A stretch of DNA of 29,578 nucleotides from an uncultured Acetatifactor sp. (lineage in GTDB: Bacteria; Bacillota; Clostridia; Lachnospirales; Lachnospiraceae): the NCBI GenBank assembly GCA_910586515.1, contig CAJUGL010000042.1:1-29578 (forward strand), given 5' to 3'. This document shows, piece by piece, positions 1-6,808 of this stretch (position 1 is the stretch's first letter; the number at the start of each line of letters is the position of its first letter). The notes under the pieces were generated by a model, which was not told the origin of the DNA, searched no databases, and worked only from the letters and a program-made list of their open reading frames with translations. The position numbers were made by a program, and so were the translations under genes.

Positions 1-80
1 GAAAAGTTTTGCAGGATTTTGGTGACAGTGTTCGGTTTTGAGGGTACAGCCGTAAAGGCATAAGGCCTTCAGAAAAATAA

Positions 81-152
81 TCCTCGATAGCTCAATGGTA
101 GAGCACTCGGCTGTTAACCGAGTTGTTGTAGGTTCGAGCCCTACTCGGGGAG
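81..152 (+). tRNA. tRNA-Asn (GTT)
   Basis: The cloverleaf folds completely. The acceptor arm TCCTCGA pairs with TCGGGGA, the D arm contains AGCTCAATGGTAGAGC, the anticodon stem CTCGG/CCGAG encloses a loop with anticodon GTT at 113-115, and the T arm has GGTTCGAGCC. The discriminator base is G and no CCA is encoded. It is the first of a tRNA cluster that probably represents the chromosomal flank of the mobile element. Confidence 0.96.
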
Positions 153-203
153 TTTAGTTAAGGCAGATTCCGCCGATATAGCTAAAAAAGGCATAGTTGA
201 AAC

Positions 204-275
204 GGCTCCATGGTCAAGCGGTTAAGACATCGCCCTTTCACGGCGGTAACACGGGTTCGATTCCCGTTGGAGTCA
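204..275 (+). tRNA. tRNA-Glu (TTC)
   Basis: The acceptor GGCTCCA pairs with TGGAGTC (one G-T pair). The anticodon stem TCGCC/GGCGG carries anticodon TTC at 237-239, and the T arm contains GGTTCGATTCC. The discriminator is A. It lies about 50 nt after tRNA-Asn and probably shares its transcript. Confidence 0.96.
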
Positions 276-313
276 TCTTTAAAATGAAGGCAGCATATAA
301 TAGAATAAAGTAA

Positions 314-362
314 GGCGCAGTAGCCAAGTGGTAAGGCGTGGGTCTGCAACATCTATGTCACC
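314..362 (+). pseudogene. 5' two-thirds of a tRNA-Cys, broken in the T arm
   Basis: This stretch matches the downstream intact tRNA-Cys through the acceptor 5' strand, D arm and anticodon loop with GCA. Its own anticodon stem still pairs (TGGGT with ATCTA, using G-T pairs). After the bases CACC, where the T stem should continue with GG, it changes to unrelated AT-rich DNA, so the T loop and 3' acceptor strand are missing. It cannot make a functional tRNA. The break in the T arm, a usual tyrosine-integrase target, suggests a past or present integration event. Confidence 0.85.
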
Positions 363-401
363 ACGAAAAAACAATATAAAATTGAAGAAAATGTTCTACA
401 T

Positions 402-473
402 GGCGCAGTAGCCAAGCGGTAAGGCAATGGTCTGCAACACCAGTACGCACCGGTTCAAATCCGGTCTGCGCCT
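402..473 (+). tRNA. tRNA-Cys (GCA)
   Basis: A complete cloverleaf: the acceptor GGCGCAG pairs with CTGCGCC, the anticodon GCA is at 434-436, and the T arm is CCGGTTCAAATCCGG. The discriminator is T (U), as expected for tRNA-Cys. It is the last tRNA before the integrase gene and is followed at once by a terminator. Its 3' half is the probable attachment site of the element. Confidence 0.95.
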
Positions 474-503
474 CTCAAAAACCCCGAGTTTCCGGGGTTT
501 TTT
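466..503. other. Candidate left attachment site (attL) region
   Basis: The tRNA-Cys 3' acceptor strand plus its terminator lies about 160 nt from the 3' end of a tyrosine integrase gene that reads toward it. This is the usual geometry of a tRNA-integrated element. No second copy of the tRNA 3' end was seen later in the window, so attR must lie beyond it and the exact core cannot be set. The AT-rich 504-663 stretch contains no recognisable gene. Confidence 0.4.
477..503 (+). terminator. Rho-independent terminator of the tRNA cluster
   Basis: CCCCG at 482-486 pairs with CGGGG at 493-497. The stem is preceded by an A-run (477-481) and followed by six T (498-503), so it can work in both directions. 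Confidence 0.9.
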
Positions 504-663
504 GTTACCCACTTTTTCTATCTCTATTCTTTTAGACCTAAGCCTCCGTTCTTTTTTTCATTATTTTTTCAAAATTTCATTTTTTTACAAGCACCGTTTC
601 AGACCGTTTAAAATCGAATAAAATCTTTTCATAAGGTGGTAAGCAGGTGGAAAGGCATAGGTC

Positions 664-1860
664 TTATAATTGAGCTACTAAGTCATGCTTTCCGCCGGTA
701 TCCGTATGAAGATAGGTCTTAATAACGACCTTGTAGTCATCCCCCAGCAGTTCGGCTACTGCCTTTATATCCTGATGACTGGAAGTTTTGCTGAGTATTC
801 TTGTTGCAAAGGTATGTCTCAGTGCATGAGTGCCGTAATGCGGCAGTCCGCATTTGCGTAAAATTCTGTCAAGGGTTTCCTGGATGTTCCGACTGGTAGG
901 GAAATTGCCGGTATTGGTGCAGACAATCAGGTCATCACGAATCTGATGCTTGCCATAAGTATCTAACATAATGTCCAGGCATTTTACTGCCTCTTGATTC
1001 AACGGGATTATCCTGTTGCTTCGAGGATACTTTGGCGGCGTGATAATTTGAGTATAATGCTTTGCAATACGCATATCCCTGTTTTTCACGTTGCTGACTG
1101 TTTCGGAAATATGAATGCTTTTACGGCCTTCATTGTCTTTTTGGATTCCGTTCCTGGATAGTGCTAACAGTTCACCTTCTCTTAAACCAGTATTTAAAAC
1201 AAATACAAGTGCAGGACCATAGCGATAGTTCAGAGTTCCGTCAGACTTATACGAGAGGGCCACGTCCTTAATCATGTCAATAGACTCATCAGGTATAATC
1301 TCAATCTGCTTCGTTTTTACGCCAACTGCCGATTCATCAGGCATTTCTACTGTAACAAACGGATCAAAAGTTTTTGGAAGGTCTTTTTCCGTTTTACCGT
1401 ATTTGATCATAGAGTGTAAAAAGAGATATACCTTTCTGATTGTTGAATAACTGTAATTGGGCTGCATCTCATCAATCAGCTCCTGAATATCTGATGATTT
1501 CAAATTACACATCAGGATCCGGGATATGGGGTGAGGCTTGATATGACATTCAAAAGTACACTCTGTTCGGTCATATGCTGTCTGCTTCAGGTTCTTCCGC
1601 ATGACCTGCTGGTTTTTGTAATGCAAGAATTTTATTGCATACTGCCCAACCGTAAGCTTTAGGCTGACTGCCTCTCCGGACTGTACCAGAAATTTGTATT
1701 CATCCAGCTTTGCCTTTACCTCCGACTTTGTCTTGCCGGAGAATTCTTTGGGAGGCATTCCCTTTCTATTGTATCGAGCTATCCACCTTCCTTTACTGTT
1801 TTTGAAGATTGTACCGTCACCTTTGCTGCGCCGAGGTTTTGTTGCTGTTTCATTCGCCAT
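664..1860 (-). CDS. int: Tyrosine recombinase / integrase of the element
   Basis: A 398-residue site-specific tyrosine recombinase, expected to catalyse integration and excision at the tRNA-Cys site. The N-terminus (about 10-60) fits an arm-type DNA-binding domain, 70-165 a core-binding SAM-like domain, and 190-398 the catalytic domain. Catalytic residues visible are R227 (TGLREGE), K277 in the beta-hairpin, H345-x-x-R348 (HALRH) and nucleophile Y383 (KTYLH). The usual second histidine, in LGH, is replaced by D374 (LLGDD), and the spacing to Tyr is one residue short. The ATG has AAGGAG about 9 nt upstream, and a small stem (TTCTTT/AAAGAA) covers the region just before it. It is transcribed toward the tRNA and separated from the excisionase-like gene by its own promoter. 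Confidence 0.94.
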   Translation of the reverse strand: MANETATKPRRSKGDGTIFKNSKGRWIARYNRKGMPPKEFSGKTKSEVKAKLDEYKFLVQSGEAVSLKLTVGQYAIKFLHYKNQQVMRKNLKQTAYDRTECTFECHIKPHPISRILMCNLKSSDIQELIDEMQPNYSYSTIRKVYLFLHSMIKYGKTEKDLPKTFDPFVTVEMPDESAVGVKTKQIEIIPDESIDMIKDVALSYKSDGTLNYRYGPALVFVLNTGLREGELLALSRNGIQKDNEGRKSIHISETVSNVKNRDMRIAKHYTQIITPPKYPRSNRIIPLNQEAVKCLDIMLDTYGKHQIRDDLIVCTNTGNFPTSRNIQETLDRILRKCGLPHYGTHALRHTFATRILSKTSSHQDIKAVAELLGDDYKVVIKTYLHTDTGGKHDLVAQL

Positions 1861-1930
1861 AGCTATACGCTCCTTTCTTTAGAAAAGAACTTTTTCCTTA
1901 TTGCGAATGGAAGCAGTAAGTCGTATAAGC

Positions 1931-1959
1931 ATTATATTACATGAAAAATGGTTTGACAA
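1931..1959 (-). promoter_or_regulatory. Sigma-A promoter for int
   Basis: On the minus strand, TTGTCA (1954-1959) and TATAAT (1931-1936) are 17 bp apart, a near-consensus vegetative promoter about 70 nt before the int start codon. It lies between xis and int, so int can be expressed independently of xis. Confidence 0.78.
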
Positions 1960-1972
1960 TGTAATTTGCTAA

Positions 1973-2239
1973 TTAAAAATATAGTTCTTTTCCCACGTTT
2001 TTCGCTAAAAATTCCTGTATTGCCGTTTTGGATGTAAAATAGTCACGTCCAATCTTAGTCACGGGCAGAAGCCTGCTCTGCAGCAATTCCCTTGTCTTAG
2101 TTTTACCTAACCCCAGCATTTGTGAGATTTCTTCAACGGAATATTTGCGAAAATCATTATATTGTGATAAATCATTCTTTATTTTTTGCATATTAGACCT
2201 CATAAAAGTTGATAAGTAACTGCACATACCTTCCATCAC
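1973..2239 (-). CDS. Excisionase-like small HTH protein
   Basis: A small protein with a MerR/excisionase-type winged helix: YSVEEISQMLGLGKTKTREL (helix-turn-helix), then the wing LLPVTKIGRDYFTSK and a terminal helix AIQEFLAKN. Such proteins bend DNA at attachment sites to favour excision, and the position beside int fits. The longest frame (88 aa) opens with GTG at 2239 with AGGAG close by. The ATG at 2191 (72 aa, MQKIKN, preceded by GAGG at good spacing) gives a length closer to known Xis proteins and may be the true start. An alternative is a repressor of int. Confidence 0.75.
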   Translation of the reverse strand: MMEGMCSYLSTFMRSNMQKIKNDLSQYNDFRKYSVEEISQMLGLGKTKTRELLQSRLLPVTKIGRDYFTSKTAIQEFLAKNVGKELYF

Positions 2240-2531
2240 CGTCTCCTGCGCCCTTCTCGGCCGCGTTGTGTGGCTGCGCTGTGCGCAATTTAATCCGGAC
2301 GGATGGCAGACCAGACTTTAAGCAGGCAGCCACCCACCAGAACCCATATACATGATGGTGTATGTTCTTCAGTTGTCAAAGAACAGGGAATCAGCCACGT
2401 TAAAAAGCTGATCTATAAAGTAAAGATACGGAAAGGGAGAAAAACTTGAAAAAAATTTTGAAAAGAGTGAAAAAACTTTTTCGGAAGGAGAAAGGAAGGC
2501 AAATAGATATGGGATATATAGTATAATCAAG

Positions 2532-2561
2532 TTGACAGGATACAAGATATTGTGTTAAGAT
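2532..2561 (+). promoter_or_regulatory. Candidate promoter of the DNA-processing operon
   Basis: TTGACA (2532-2537, perfect -35) is followed after 18 bp by TAAGAT (2556-2561, 4 of 6 of the -10 consensus). A transcript from here would carry a structured leader of about 460 nt before the first gene at 3029. A lone TATAAT at 2522-2527 lacks a -35 partner. Confidence 0.5.
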
Positions 2562-2615
2562 GAACCCGTAATTGATTTTTATGCGACACCTGTATACGGG
2601 GAACGGGGACAGGCA

Positions 2616-2739
2616 GGACATACCCGATATGTCCGCAGGCCGCGTGCCAACCGGCAGGTTCCGGCTCCCAACGGGAGAACCGGGGCATACGTTGTTTAAG
2701 ATTGTAAGCAGTGTCAGAGGATACCATGTATAAACATGG
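2616..2739. repeat. Cluster of three inverted repeats in the leader
   Basis: Three perfect or near-perfect hairpins follow one another. GGACATA (2616-2622)/TATGTCC (2628-2634) has a 5-nt loop. CCGGCTCCC (2662-2670) pairs with GGGAG..CCGG (2674-2684), with a 2-nt bulge. CCATGT (2724-2729)/ACATGG (2734-2739) has a 4-nt loop and is followed by T-rich DNA. They could be RNA leader structures or DNA sites such as oriT or a protein-binding cluster; the sequence alone does not decide. Confidence 0.55.
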
Positions 2740-3028
2740 CAGTCTTTTGGCACTTTTTTGTTTCCGCAGGATGTGTAAGACTGTCAGGGACAAAAACAGA
2801 TTTGTGGATCACCACACGCAGTATGGAATGGAAACCTTTAAGGGCCATTCCTTTTTTGTGCGCAGCAACGAGCCAATCAGGGATGCTTGCATCCATAATT
2901 GGAGACTGCCGCATCAGCGAGCAGCTTTGCTGTGAGTGTGCCAGAAATGCCCACAAGGGCTTTACCGCATGAGCGGCTGGATAAAAGAGCCTCCGTAAAC
3001 GGAGAGAAAAAGAAAGGTGGAAAGAAGA

Positions 3029-4180
3029 ATGAATGAGACAAGAGTATTTGCCGATGGATACCGGGGCGTATTCCAGAAGCAGGAGGAATTCCTTGAGTGC
3101 TTAAAGAGCATCGGGAGAAATTCTTTCTGGGAAAGAAGAAATTCCAAGAACCTGCGCCTGGTGGCAATCACCAGCGGGAGCAGGGTGGAGGAGGAACTGA
3201 AGGAGAAGTATGCGGATGAGGGGCTGGATGAAGGCATCATCACGGACACCATCATCAATACAGGGCTGCTTCTGAAGGTAAGGAACCAGTATTACCCGGT
3301 AAGGAGCTGTGCGATCAAGAGCATCCTTGACCGCGCGGGGATTTCCGGCGCAGGACTCAGAAGGGTGGAAAAGAGCGTGTATGCGAGAATCCTGAACGAC
3401 TGCCTGAAGGTGGCAAAGGGAGAGGCGCTGTTACGCATTTCGGAAGGCAAGGTCTCCGCTGTGCTGGGAGGCGACTGTCATGATTATGCGGTGCTTGACA
3501 TGGAGCAGGTGTTCCTGCATTCCGTGGACTACCTGACAACGAACTTTAAGGGCTGCAGCTACCTTGCCGGTTTTTATGAGCATGACATGGCATCCGCACT
3601 CTGGGAACTTTCCGGGGAAGATGCCCTGTTGGATGCCTACCGTAAGGAGTTGGCGCTGCATGGGAAGACGCCCGATGAGATGAAGCCCGTAGTACGGATC
3701 ACCACATCCGACACAGGCTCCGGCGGGGCGAACATTTTTCCCATGCTGGTATCCGGAAAGGAAAATACCACCATCAGCCTGGGCAGCCCGCTGAGGCTGG
3801 GACACAGGAACGGCACCAAGCTCAGTGAGTTCGATGACCAGCTGAAGCTCCTGTACGGGAAGTACCAGCTTGCCGCAGGAAACCTGGTGAAGCTGTTAAA
3901 GATCGAGGTCATGAACCCTGTCAACTGTATGAAGGGCGTCATGGACAAGCTCGGCATTGCCCGTAAATATGCAGCGGAAGCAGTGGATCTGTTCAGGGCA
4001 CAGTATGGGGAAGACCCCTGTACGGCGCATGACATCTATTTCGGCATTTCCGAGATCCTTTACATGCTTGCCTGCGAAGGCGAGGAAGGGGGCAGGATTG
4101 CCAGGATGGAAGAGACCATTGCAAGAGCGCTGTCCGTCAACTGGACGGAATATGACATACCGGGGATTTACAAATGGTAG
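3029..4180 (+). CDS. Unknown protein, possibly DUF932-like, first gene of the operon
   Basis: A 383-residue soluble protein with no signal peptide or membrane segment. I do not recognise it with confidence. The central part (SDTGSGGANIFPMLVSG, then LGHRNG about 30 residues on) loosely recalls DUF932 phage/plasmid proteins, which often sit beside recombination genes; this is a weak impression. The ATG at 3029 was chosen over an in-frame GTG at 3017 because AGGTGG (3015-3020) is correctly spaced from it. It opens the plus-strand operon that continues through the YqaJ nuclease and helicase, so a role in element DNA metabolism is inferred from context only. Confidence 0.8.
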   Translation: MNETRVFADGYRGVFQKQEEFLECLKSIGRNSFWERRNSKNLRLVAITSGSRVEEELKEKYADEGLDEGIITDTIINTGLLLKVRNQYYPVRSCAIKSILDRAGISGAGLRRVEKSVYARILNDCLKVAKGEALLRISEGKVSAVLGGDCHDYAVLDMEQVFLHSVDYLTTNFKGCSYLAGFYEHDMASALWELSGEDALLDAYRKELALHGKTPDEMKPVVRITTSDTGSGGANIFPMLVSGKENTTISLGSPLRLGHRNGTKLSEFDDQLKLLYGKYQLAAGNLVKLLKIEVMNPVNCMKGVMDKLGIARKYAAEAVDLFRAQYGEDPCTAHDIYFGISEILYMLACEGEEGGRIARMEETIARALSVNWTEYDIPGIYKW

Positions 4181-4197
4181 GAAGGAGGGCTGCTGCA

Positions 4198-4641
4198 ATG
4201 GTTGAGGATTCCATACAGATTGCAGAGGATGTTGAGGAAGATGAGCGCAGAAAGGTGCCCATCCGCTATTACAGCGTGACGCACAGCCGGGAGGAAACCA
4301 TCACCAGCTGCGAAGGCGACCTGACCGTGATATGCAACGTGCTTGCGGATTACGCAGACATGCTGGATGAATTCCTGCAGACTGACAGGGAACGGCTCAG
4401 CTTCTGCGGAATCATGCAGTATGAGCGTATGCGTGACAGATGCCGTAAGATCACGGCAGAGCTGCAGGAGAAAACCGGCTATGACCGGGATGCAGCCATT
4501 GAAAAGTGCAGGAAAAGGGCAGCCAGGACCCCGAAGGCAGATGCCGGGATCGGGGAGGACGCCCTTGTCCTTTCCGCCAGGCGCAGGGCAGGCGTGCAGC
4601 AGAACGCAGGGCAGCCTGCCACGGAAAATAAAACAGAATAA
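4198..4641 (+). CDS. Hypothetical acidic protein
   Basis: A 147-residue soluble protein without a recognised domain. The N-terminal half is acidic (AEDVEEDE) and the C-terminus (about 100-147) is rich in K, R, A and Q and probably disordered. The ATG at 4198 has GGAGGG (4184-4189) 8 nt upstream, better than an ATG at 4174 that overlaps the preceding gene. Tight spacing (17 nt after the upstream stop) shows operon membership. No function is proposed. Confidence 0.72.
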   Translation: MVEDSIQIAEDVEEDERRKVPIRYYSVTHSREETITSCEGDLTVICNVLADYADMLDEFLQTDRERLSFCGIMQYERMRDRCRKITAELQEKTGYDRDAAIEKCRKRAARTPKADAGIGEDALVLSARRRAGVQQNAGQPATENKTE

Positions 4642-4730
4642 TGATGAGGACAGGGAGAGAAGGAGCATCAGCCTTCTCTTTTTCTGTCCGGAAGATGCAG
4701 CCGCAGCGGGCGGCAGAAAGTGAGGAAAAT

Positions 4731-5771
4731 ATGGGACTGGATCTGAATTATGAGGCAGAGGTATTTGTTAACACGGAAAATTTAAGCAGGGAGGACTGGC
4801 TTTCCTTCCGCCGCAAAGGGATCGGAGGGAGCGATGCCGCAGCCATCATGGGGATGTCGCCGTTCTGTACGAAGCGTGACCTGTACTATGACAAGCTGGG
4901 CATACAGCCTGTGGTGGACGAGGAGGAAGACAACTGGGTGGCAAAGGAAGTGGGGCACCGCCTAGAGGACCTTGTTGCGGAGATCTTCTCCAGAAAGACA
5001 GGGCTTAAGGTGTACCCCGTCCGGAAGATGTTCCGCCACCCGCTCTACCCCTTCATGCTGGCAGACGTGGATTTCTTTATAGATTTCCCCGACGGCACGA
5101 AAGGCATCCTTGAGTGCAAGACCACCAATTATAACTGCCAGAACAAATGGGCAAATGATTCCACCCCGGTCAATTATGAGTACCAGGGGCGGCACTACAT
5201 GGCGGTCATGAACATCGACAGGATGTACTTTGCCTGCCTGTATGGGAACAATGAGAATGAATTCTTCATCCGTTACATGGAACGCGACATGGACATTGAG
5301 GAGGACCTGATCGCGGAGGAGGAATATTTCTGGAAAGAGAACGTGGGAAAAGGCGCTGAACCGGATTACACGGAGAAGCCCGACCTTGTGCTGGAGAGCA
5401 TCCGGAAACACTGCGGGCCTGCCGACAAGGACGCGGAACAGGTAAAACTGGGACGCAGATACCTTGGCAGCATCCGGAAGTACATGGAATTAAAGGAGCT
5501 GAAGGCACAGCATGACGGCGAGGCGAAAAAGCTGGAGGAAAAGATGAAGGAAGCCTATGCGGAGATCGTGGAGGCAATGGGCACAAGCTGCACGGCAGTC
5601 ATTACAGACGGCGGCACGCAGTATGTCCTCTCCTATAACCCCTCCTACCGTACAGGGATCGACAGGAAGGGGCTGGAGCGCTTAAAGGTGCAGCACCCGG
5701 ATGTCTACGATGACTATGTGAACACTACGGAAAGCAGGAGGTTTTCCGTCAAAATGAAAGGAGCAGCTTAA
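4731..5771 (+). CDS. YqaJ-family exonuclease (lambda-exonuclease fold)
   Basis: A 346-residue nuclease of the YqaJ/lambda exonuclease family, expected to resect double-stranded DNA ends to give single strands for annealing. Visible motifs: KGIGGSDAAAIMG (about 29-41), EVGHRLED (73-80), the metal-binding ADVDFF (D112/D114) and the PD-(D/E)xK core GILECKTTN (E128, K130), then YQGRHYM (Q152). The C-terminal 250-346 is helical and charged. The ATG at 4731 has GTGAGG about 5 nt before it; an upstream ATG near the previous stop lacks this. The stop overlaps the next start (TAATG). The partner may be the annealing-like protein at 10911. Confidence 0.9.
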   Translation: MGLDLNYEAEVFVNTENLSREDWLSFRRKGIGGSDAAAIMGMSPFCTKRDLYYDKLGIQPVVDEEEDNWVAKEVGHRLEDLVAEIFSRKTGLKVYPVRKMFRHPLYPFMLADVDFFIDFPDGTKGILECKTTNYNCQNKWANDSTPVNYEYQGRHYMAVMNIDRMYFACLYGNNENEFFIRYMERDMDIEEDLIAEEEYFWKENVGKGAEPDYTEKPDLVLESIRKHCGPADKDAEQVKLGRRYLGSIRKYMELKELKAQHDGEAKKLEEKMKEAYAEIVEAMGTSCTAVITDGGTQYVLSYNPSYRTGIDRKGLERLKVQHPDVYDDYVNTTESRRFSVKMKGAA

Positions 5772-6808
5772 TGAAGAAAAATGATCTTGTATATATCTGT
5801 TCCCCGCTGTCGGCCCCGACAAAAGAGGGGATGTGGCAGAACATGGAGAATGCAGAGCACTACGCACGCCTTGTATCCGGAATTTTCGGATGCAGGGCGA
5901 TAGCGCCCCACAGCTTCCTTCCCGAATATCTGGATGACCACATCCCGGAAGAGAGGGAAGCGGGGCTTGCCTTCGGACTGTCCGTGCTGAAGCTGAGCAA
6001 AGCCATCATTGTGTGTGGCAGCCGGATCAGCAGCGGGATGCAGGGTGAGATCAAAGTGGCAGGGGAACTGGATATCCCTGCCTATGTCCTGCTGGAAAGC
6101 GAAGGCGGCGCCATGCTTGCAGAAATAAAAGAAATGCCCGGACCGGCCACTCCGGATTGGAAAGGAACAGAGAAAAAATGGAAACATATCAGAGTGGCGT
6201 TCTATCTGGAGGATACCGGCCTCTGCAGGGACACATTCCGTACCATAGAGGGGCCGGAGCGCTATTTTAACCGGTCCACGGCAGACGGGACCTGGCATAC
6301 GGCTTCGCCTGCAGGAAACTACTGTGAGAATGACTGTACTGTGGGAGCGGATATTGTTTTTGAGATTGTTTCTGACGGGGAGATCCGCTACCTTGACGGG
6401 AACGGGGACTTTCCGGGAAAGAACCCTTTTATACCGTTCTGCGAATTTGAAAAGACGCTGGCTGCTGATACCCTGGCAGCACATCCGGGACTGAAGGATT
6501 ATCATGCCATGAAGGAAAAGCTCCTCTCCCTTCCGGGAGGGGAGGCATACGCTGATCCCCGCAGACTGAGCGACAACTGGTTATATGCGCTGAACTTTGG
6601 TGAGGAGACGGAAGAAACCATCGGGACCGCATCCTGGCTCGGTACTGAATACCATGTCCTTGCTGTGCGCTATACCCATAAACCTACAGGATTTGCTTTC
6701 CGGAATTACCGGTTCCGGAGAAGCGGAAGGGATGCCCGTACTTCCAGCCATGACCTTTTACTGTATGACTGGGATGAGGAAAGCATAATGAAGGGAGAAA
6801 ACAGATGA
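5771..6808 (+). CDS. DUF4406/nucleoside deoxyribosyltransferase-like domain fused to an unknown C-terminal region
   Basis: A 345-residue protein. Residues 5-108 match the DUF4406-type Rossmann-like fold related to nucleoside 2-deoxyribosyltransferases: VYICSPLSAP at the N-terminus, the PHSFLPEYLDD region, LSKAIIVCG and SSGMQGEI (candidate catalytic E93). Residues 110-345 are not recognised and include aromatic-rich beta-like stretches (FEIVSDGEIRYLDGNG). Family proteins of this kind in phages are usually 100-150 aa, so the long extension is unusual. AAAGGAG lies 7 nt before the ATG, which overlaps the nuclease stop. A nucleotide or NAD-like substrate is possible but not demonstrated. Confidence 0.78.
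   Translation: MKKNDLVYICSPLSAPTKEGMWQNMENAEHYARLVSGIFGCRAIAPHSFLPEYLDDHIPEEREAGLAFGLSVLKLSKAIIVCGSRISSGMQGEIKVAGELDIPAYVLLESEGGAMLAEIKEMPGPATPDWKGTEKKWKHIRVAFYLEDTGLCRDTFRTIEGPERYFNRSTADGTWHTASPAGNYCENDCTVGADIVFEIVSDGEIRYLDGNGDFPGKNPFIPFCEFEKTLAADTLAAHPGLKDYHAMKEKLLSLPGGEAYADPRRLSDNWLYALNFGEETEETIGTASWLGTEYHVLAVRYTHKPTGFAFRNYRFRRSGRDARTSSHDLLLYDWDEESIMKGENR

Larger units (their letters stand above)
2240..3028. other. Long non-coding leader between xis and the DNA-processing operon
   Basis: About 790 bases without a convincing gene. Short open frames here overlap each other on both strands and lack ribosome binding sites. The stretch holds A/G-rich DNA (2420-2500), a candidate promoter (2532-2561) and three inverted repeats (2616-2739). 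Candidate roles are a long regulated 5' leader, an oriT or a replication origin. No known riboswitch was recognised. Confidence 0.5.

Noticed and set aside
427..621. Open frame of 64 codons starting inside the intact tRNA-Cys
   Set aside because: It overlaps the tRNA and its terminator, lacks a ribosome site and has an AT-rich, low-complexity translation.
2400..3258. Several short open frames on both strands in the leader
   Set aside because: They overlap each other in opposing frames and lack ribosome sites; the inverted repeats argue for a non-coding region.
5768..6505. 245-codon minus-strand frame opposite the DUF4406-like gene
   Set aside because: Opposite a coupled, well-started gene; composition is that of a shadow frame.
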